From NCBI RefSeq assembly GCF_946885855.1, contig NZ_CAMPHH010000084.1, forward strand, positions 1 through 12,287: a stretch of 12,287 nucleotides of DNA. Reading direction: 5' to 3'. Shown one piece after another: positions 7,866 to 12,287 of the stretch (its first letter is position 1; each line of letters starts with the position of its first letter). This stretch comes from an uncultured Actinotalea sp. Lineage in GTDB: Bacteria > Actinomycetota > Actinomycetes > Actinomycetales > Cellulomonadaceae. The notes beneath the pieces are model-generated. The model made no database searches. It had not been told where the DNA came from and was given only the letters and a program-made list of their open reading frames with translations. The position numbers and the translations under genes were made by a program.

Positions 7866-10396
7866 CGCGGGTGGCGCTGCGGGGCATCCGCAGCCACCTC
7901 GGTCGGTTCCTGCTGTCCGTCCTCGCCGTGCTGCTCGGGGTGGCGTTCGTCGCCGGCACGTTCTCGCTGCGGACCATGCTGTCGAGCACCTTCACCGACA
8001 TCATCAGCAGCTCGCTCGTCGGGGACGCCTACCTCCGCGGCGCCGAGGAGGTGGCCGGCGGCGTGGGCGGGGACCCGACCGGCGGGTCGGGCCGGAACCG
8101 CATCCCGCTCGAGGTGGCCGACGAGGCGCGGCAGGTGGACGGTGTCCGGGCCGTCCTGCCCGACCTCACCGGGCCGATCGTCGTCGTCGGGGCCGACGGC
8201 ACGGCCGTCATCAGCGGCGGCGGCGCGCCGAGCTTCGGCGTGGGCCTGCACCCGGAGGACCCGGCCGCATCGGTCGTCGCGGGCCGCGCCCCGGACGGTG
8301 CGGGTCAGATCGCCCTGGAGTCCGCGAGCCTCGAGGCCTCCGGCCTGGCGGTCGGGGACACGACGACCGTCGTGGTCGGCGAGGGGCTGAGCGAGGTGGA
8401 GGTGGTCGGCGAGGTCGCGTTCGGCGCACCCGTCGCCGGCGCCACCATCGTGTTCCTCGACGTCGCGACGGCGACCGCGGTCTACGCCGCGGACGGCACC
8501 GTCTCGACCATGGCCGTCTACGCGGAGGACGGTGTCACCGAGGCGCAGCTCGTCGAGCGGCTCGAGGCGGCGATCGACGCCCCCGAGGTCGCGGCCGTGA
8601 CGGGCGAGGACCTGCGCACCGAGTCCGAGGAGTCCGTGCAGCAGGTGCTCGGGTTCATCTCCACGTTCCTGCTGGTCTTCGCCGCGATCTCGCTCTTCGT
8701 CGGCGCGTTCATCATCGCCAACACGTTCCAGATGGTCGTCCGGCAGCGCCAGCGCGAGTTCGCGATGCTGCGCGCCGTCGGGGCGTCGCCCGCCCAGGTG
8801 TTCACCTCGATCCTCGTCCAGGCACTCGTCGTCGGGGTCCTCGGCTCCGCGGCCGGCGTGGGGGCGGGCGTCGCCCTGGTGGCCGGGCTGCGCGGGTTCT
8901 TCGCGGCGATGGGGATGGAGCTGTCCGGGCGGATCCCGCTCGACGGCTTCACGGTCCTCGTGTCCGTGGTCACGGGCACGCTGGTCAGCGTCGTCGCCGC
9001 GGCGGTGCCCGCCCGCCGGGCCGCGCTCACCCCGCCCGTGGAGGCGATGCGGGACGAGGTGGCCGCGCACGAGCGCGGGTCGGTCCTGCGGGCCGCGTCC
9101 GGCGCGGTGCTCCTCGTGGGCGGCGTGGTCGCCGTCGCGGCGGCCGTGCAGGGCGTCGAGAACGCCGGGACGGTCCTGGGGGCGGGTGCGGCCGCCGTCG
9201 TCGTGGCGGTCCTGCTCCTCGCGCCGGCGGTCGTGCCCCCGGCACTGGGCGTGCTCGCGGCGCCGTTCGTCGCCGCGGTACGCCCGCTGGGGGCGCTCGC
9301 CCGCGGCAACGTGACGCGCCTGCCGCGCCGCACGGCGAGCACGGCCAGCGCCCTGATGATCGGCATGGCGCTCGTCGGCGCCGCGGCGGTGCTCGCGACC
9401 TCGACGCAGGCCTCGACGCGGGTGATCGTCGAGAACGAGTCGACCTCCGACCTCCTCGTGCAGTCCGCCGCGCAGTCCGTCCCGGCGGAGGTGCCCGGGC
9501 AGATCGCCGCCCTCGAGGGGGTGGCCCGGGCGGACGCCGTGCGCTTCGCCGCGGTCGCCGTCGACGGCGAGACCCGCTTCACCGTCGGCCTGCCGCCGGG
9601 AGCGTTCGGGACGGCACTCGACGTCCCGCTCGTGGACGGCTCCTTCGAGGCGTTCGCCGACGGTCAGGTCGCGGTCCAGCGGGCCCGCGCCGAGGACGAG
9701 GGCTGGGCCGTCGGGGACGAGCTGGAGCTCGCGGGCTCCCTGGGCAGCCGCGTCGTCACCATCGGCGCGGTCGTGGAGTCCCGGGCGCTCGGCGCGCCGG
9801 TCATCCTGCCGGAGGACGTCTTCACGGCCCTGGTCCCCGCCACGGAGGGCGCGATCGACACGGTCTTCGTGGTGGCCGCGGAGGGGACGGACGTCGAGGC
9901 GCTGCGCGAGGACGTGACGGCCGTCGTCCAGCCGTACGTGGTGCTGTCGGTCCTGGACAACGAGGCCTTCGCGGACCAGCTCGCCGACCAGGTCGACCAG
10001 GTGCTCGTCATCCTCTACGCGCTGCTCGGCCTGTCGATCGTCATCGCGGTGCTCGGCATCGTCAACACGCTCGCGCTGTCCATCGCCGAGCGCACCCGGG
10101 AGATCGGCCTGCTCCGGGCCGTCGGCCTCGGCCGGCTCCAGCTCGCCTCGGTCGTCACCATCGAGTCCGTGCTGACCGCCGTGTTCGGGACCGTCCTCGG
10201 GGTGGCCGTGGGCGTCGGTCTCGCGGCGACGCTGCCGACGGTGTTCGCCGACGAGGGGCTCAGCGAGCTCGCGATCCCGTGGGGCCAGCTCGGCGTGCTC
10301 GTGGGGCTCGCCGTCGTCATCGGCGTCGTCGCCGCCCTGTGGCCGGCGATCCGGGCGGCGCGGATGGACGTGCTGGACGCCGTGTCCTACGAGTGA
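7862..10396 (+). CDS. ABC transporter permease with two FtsX domains (MacB-like)
   Basis: An 844-residue membrane protein starting at a GTG that shares GTGA with the ATPase stop. I see about ten hydrophobic helices: near 16-34, 264-288, 314-344, 364-386, 412-430, 436-458, 494-514, 714-738, 764-790 and 806-828. The first helix is followed by an extracytoplasmic domain (about 40-260, MacB core-like, with a glycine-rich loop at 66-76); a second lies at about 520-710. Each FtsX domain has the coupling-helix motif EFAMLRAVGASPAQV (299-313) or EIGLLRAVGLGRLQL (747-761). This is the duplicated ABC3 permease form, so one chain may pair with an ATPase dimer. Relatives export lipids, peptides or drugs, or act as mechanotransmitters; nothing here identifies the cargo. 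No two-component system, lipoprotein or periplasmic partner gene is adjacent. The start has no strong ribosome site, consistent with coupling. Confidence 0.93.
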   Translation: MTRVALRGIRSHLGRFLLSVLAVLLGVAFVAGTFSLRTMLSSTFTDIISSSLVGDAYLRGAEEVAGGVGGDPTGGSGRNRIPLEVADEARQVDGVRAVLPDLTGPIVVVGADGTAVISGGGAPSFGVGLHPEDPAASVVAGRAPDGAGQIALESASLEASGLAVGDTTTVVVGEGLSEVEVVGEVAFGAPVAGATIVFLDVATATAVYAADGTVSTMAVYAEDGVTEAQLVERLEAAIDAPEVAAVTGEDLRTESEESVQQVLGFISTFLLVFAAISLFVGAFIIANTFQMVVRQRQREFAMLRAVGASPAQVFTSILVQALVVGVLGSAAGVGAGVALVAGLRGFFAAMGMELSGRIPLDGFTVLVSVVTGTLVSVVAAAVPARRAALTPPVEAMRDEVAAHERGSVLRAASGAVLLVGGVVAVAAAVQGVENAGTVLGAGAAAVVVAVLLLAPAVVPPALGVLAAPFVAAVRPLGALARGNVTRLPRRTASTASALMIGMALVGAAAVLATSTQASTRVIVENESTSDLLVQSAAQSVPAEVPGQIAALEGVARADAVRFAAVAVDGETRFTVGLPPGAFGTALDVPLVDGSFEAFADGQVAVQRARAEDEGWAVGDELELAGSLGSRVVTIGAVVESRALGAPVILPEDVFTALVPATEGAIDTVFVVAAEGTDVEALREDVTAVVQPYVVLSVLDNEAFADQLADQVDQVLVILYALLGLSIVIAVLGIVNTLALSIAERTREIGLLRAVGLGRLQLASVVTIESVLTAVFGTVLGVAVGVGLAATLPTVFADEGLSELAIPWGQLGVLVGLAVVIGVVAALWPAIRAARMDVLDAVSYE

Positions 10397-10401
10397 GCGG
10401 C

Positions 10402-10417
10402 GGTCGGTGGCCCGACC
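10402..10417 (+). terminator. Short hairpin after the ABC permease, possible terminator
   Basis: GGTCGG (10402-10407) and CCGACC (10412-10417) make a perfect 6-bp stem with loop TGGC, six bases after the permease stop and followed by TCGTT. The stem is short and the T-run is weak. Confidence 0.4.
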
Positions 10418-10428
10418 TCGTTCGGCAC

Positions 10429-10434
10429 TACGCT
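10429..10434 (+). promoter_or_regulatory. Possible -10 element for the F420 gene pair
   Basis: TACGCT fits the actinobacterial TANNNT pattern and lies after the hairpin and about 65 bases before the oxidoreductase start. No TTGAC-like -35 is seen at 16-18 bases upstream, so the call is tentative. Confidence 0.3.
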
Positions 10435-10485
10435 CGCACCGCCGGGGGAGCGACGGCGACGCCCGGCCGACGACGGCGCGGCGCG

Positions 10486-10491
10486 AGGAGG
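10486..10491 (+). promoter_or_regulatory. Strong ribosome binding site deciding the oxidoreductase start
   Basis: AGGAGG is followed by ATG only two bases later (10494) but by an in-frame GTG eight bases later (10500). The spacing favours the GTG. Confidence 0.7.
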
Positions 10492-10499
10492 TGATGGCG

Positions 10500-11498
10500 G
10501 TGGCACCGACCGTGGGGTACGCCGCGGCGCTGGAGCAGTTCCACCCGCGCGAGGTGCTCGAGCTCGCCGTGCTCGCCGAGCGGCACGGGTTCTCCGGCGT
10601 CATGGCCGCGGACCACTTCCAGCCGTGGGTGCCCGCGCAGGGGCAGTCGTCCTTCGTGTGGAACGTGCTCGCGGCGCTGGGCGAGCGGACCGCCGGGGAC
10701 CTGGGCCCGGGGGTCACCGCGCCAACCTTCCGGTGGCACCCGGCGATGGTCGCCCAGGCGTCGGCGACGCTCGCGGCGATGTACCCGGGCCGGCACTGGC
10801 TCGGCATCGGCTCGGGCGAGGCGCTCAACGAGCACGTCGTCGGCGGGTACTGGCCCGAGGCACCGGAGCGCATCCACCGGATGTTCGAGGCGCTGGAGGT
10901 CATCAAGAAGCTCTTCAGCGCCTCGCTCGCGGGCCGTGACGTCAAGTACCAGGGCGACTTCTACCGCCTCGAGTCCACACGGCTGTGGACCATGCCGGAC
11001 CAGGCCCCGCCGGTCCTCGTGGCGACGGCGGGCCCGGTGACGGCCCGGCGGGCCGGCCGGCACGCCGACGGCCTCATCACCGTGGGTGCGCCGCCGGAGA
11101 AGATCGCGCACCTCTTCGCGCGCTTCGACGAGGGCGCCCGCGAGGCCGGCCGTGACCCGTCCAGGATGCCGCGCGTGCTCCAGGTCCACCTGTCCTGGGC
11201 GGCGACCGACGAGGAGGCCATGGCCAACGCGCTGCGGGAGTGGCCCAACGGCGGCATGCGGTTCCCCAAGGCGGACGTGCGGAACCCGTCCGACTTCGAG
11301 CAGATGGCGCGGCTCGTCCGCCCCGAGGACTTCGCCGGGCGGATGGTGGTGTCCGCGGACCCGGACGTCCACCGGGCGGAGCTCCAGCGGTACGTCGACC
11401 TCGGGTTCGACCGGATCTACCTGCACAACGTCGGACGCAACCAGCGGGAGTGGATCGAGGTGTTCGGTCGCGACGTCCTGCCCGCGCTGACGCGGTGA
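10500..11498 (+). CDS. F420-dependent LLM-class oxidoreductase (FGD-like, TIGR03557-type)
   Basis: A 332-residue TIM-barrel flavin/F420 enzyme related to F420-dependent glucose-6-phosphate dehydrogenase (FGD). From GTG 10500: the opening [19 protein letters not shown], the catalytic DHFQPW with D38, H39 and W43, the [13 protein letters not shown] block (75-87), and [10 protein letters not shown] with E107, matching by eye FGD D39, H40, W44 and E109. It should therefore bind F420 and move a hydride to or from a substrate. Of three FGD phosphate ligands (K198, K259, R283), my alignment finds equivalents for K259 (in FPKADV) and R283 (in AGRMVV), but the K198 position falls in VGAPPEK and appears to be proline. 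Glucose-6-phosphate use is therefore uncertain. The GTG start is chosen for the AGGAGG site; ATG 10494 is the alternative (two more residues). cofE starts within the stop codon, tying this gene to F420 synthesis. Confidence 0.9.
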   Translation: MAPTVGYAAALEQFHPREVLELAVLAERHGFSGVMAADHFQPWVPAQGQSSFVWNVLAALGERTAGDLGPGVTAPTFRWHPAMVAQASATLAAMYPGRHWLGIGSGEALNEHVVGGYWPEAPERIHRMFEALEVIKKLFSASLAGRDVKYQGDFYRLESTRLWTMPDQAPPVLVATAGPVTARRAGRHADGLITVGAPPEKIAHLFARFDEGAREAGRDPSRMPRVLQVHLSWAATDEEAMANALREWPNGGMRFPKADVRNPSDFEQMARLVRPEDFAGRMVVSADPDVHRAELQRYVDLGFDRIYLHNVGRNQREWIEVFGRDVLPALTR

Positions 11499-12287
11499 GC
11501 GGGCGGGAGACGGTCCGCCTCGAGGTGTGGGCCCCCGCCGGGCTGGGCGAGGTCCGCCCCGGGGACGACCTCGTCGCCCTGGTCGGGGACCTCCTGGCGG
11601 CCGACGGCGGCGTGGAGGACGGCGACGTCGTCGTCGTCACCAGCAAGATCGTCTCGAAGGCGGAGGGCCGGGTCGTCGAGGCCGCCGACCGCGAGGACGC
11701 CATCACCGCCGAGACGGTGCGGGTCGTGGCGACGCGGCCGCACGCCGACGCCCCCGGGGTCCTGCGCATCGTGGAGAACCGGCTCGGCCTGGTCATGGCC
11801 GCCGCGGGCGTGGACGCCTCGAACACGCCGGACGGCACCGTCCTGCTGCTGCCGGAGGACCCGGACGCCTCGGCGCGCCGCCTGCGACGGGGGCTGCAGG
11901 AGCGCTTCGGCGTGCGGCTCGCGGTGGTGCTCAGCGACACCGCCGGGCGGCCGTGGCGCGCCGGGCTGACGGACATGGCGATCGGCGTCGCGGGCCTGCG
12001 GCCCCTGCTGGACCTGCGCGGCGGGGTCGACGCGCACGGCCGAGCGCTGTCGGTCACGGTGACTGCGATCGCCGACGAGGTCGCGGCCGCGAGCGAGCTG
12101 GTGCGCGGCAAGGCCGACGGCCGCCCGGTCGCCGTCGTCCGGGGCGTGGCCGAGCACGTCACCGACGACGACGGCCCGGGCGCCCGGTCGGTGGTCCGTG
12201 CCTCCGACGAGGACCTCTTCCGCCTCGGCAGCGCCGAGGCGCACGAGGAGGGGCGGCGCGAGGGCTACCGCGCGGGGTGGGCGCTGT
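11495..12287 (+). CDS. cofE: Coenzyme F420-0:L-glutamate ligase (3' partial)
   Basis: CofE adds gamma-linked glutamate to F420-0 using GTP and a divalent metal, making the tailed coenzyme. 264 codons are present with no stop before the right edge. Family blocks: [17 protein letters not shown] (about residues 46-62), [17 protein letters not shown] with the following [15 protein letters not shown], the [14 protein letters not shown] motif (D148 to about 160) followed by AIGVAGL, and [17 protein letters not shown]. The start is a GTG overlapping the preceding TGA by four bases (GTGA); there is no clear ribosome site of its own, so it is probably translated by coupling. The visible end, [23 protein letters not shown], reaches the point where mycobacterial FbiB continues into a nitroreductase-like domain, so stand-alone CofE and fused FbiB cannot be told apart here. 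Confidence 0.95.
   Translation, partial: MSGRETVRLEVWAPAGLGEVRPGDDLVALVGDLLAADGGVEDGDVVVVTSKIVSKAEGRVVEAADREDAITAETVRVVATRPHADAPGVLRIVENRLGLVMAAAGVDASNTPDGTVLLLPEDPDASARRLRRGLQERFGVRLAVVLSDTAGRPWRAGLTDMAIGVAGLRPLLDLRGGVDAHGRALSVTVTAIADEVAAASELVRGKADGRPVAVVRGVAEHVTDDDGPGARSVVRASDEDLFRLGSAEAHEEGRREGYRAGWAL

Noticed and set aside
7121..10945. A 1274-codon minus-strand open frame opposite the ABC operon and the oxidoreductase
   Set aside because: It is long, but its Asp/Arg/His-rich product has no recognisable domain and it runs antisense across three well-supported genes and their junctions.
11417..12244. A 275-codon minus-strand open frame opposite cofE
   Set aside because: It is antisense to cofE, whose conserved blocks are unmistakable.

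Overview
The window is chromosomal DNA of very high G+C (by eye above 70%). Starts are mixed GTG/ATG, Shine-Dalgarno cores are GAGG/AGGAGG, and there are genes for coenzyme F420 use and synthesis, a type-2 valyl-tRNA synthetase and an Rv2629-like protein. This points to an actinobacterium; the overall look suggests Micrococcales (for example a Cellulomonas relative), but the genus is inference. I see no tRNA or rRNA gene, insertion sequence, integrase, CRISPR array or phage gene.

Layout. (1) 1-830, plus: the 3' two thirds of clpX, the unfoldase of the ClpXP protease. (2) 965-2167, plus: a release-factor-like protein of the Rv2629/baeRF (Vms1/Ankzf1-related) group, probably a ribosome hibernation or stress factor. 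(3) 2168-2240: a short convergent gap with a terminator-like hairpin. (4) 2241-6726, minus: valS followed one base later by a FadD15-type long-chain acyl-CoA synthetase, almost certainly one transcript. (5) 6727-7055: a 329-base divergent gap with two AGATCT palindromes and a hairpin. (6) 7056-10396, plus: an ABC exporter of the MacB/FtsEX type, with ATPase and 844-residue permease overlapping by four bases. (7) 10402-10434: a hairpin and a possible -10 box. (8) 10500-12287, plus: an F420-dependent LLM-class oxidoreductase overlapping by four bases with cofE (F420-0:gamma-glutamyl ligase), which runs off the window.

How the parts relate. Three units are clear from spacing: valS-fadD, the ABC pair, and the F420 pair. 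The F420 pair is the most informative: a probable F420 user is translationally coupled to the ligase that adds the glutamate tail to F420. clpX and the release-factor-like gene are both tied to protein quality control or stress, but a 134-base gap with a hairpin separates them, so a shared function is only a guess.

Most of this is core or near-core actinobacterial gene content. I do not see an undescribed multi-gene system. The items most worth a second look are the release-factor-like protein, a substitution in the expected phosphate pocket of the LLM oxidoreductase, and the paired palindromes between valS and the ABC operon.
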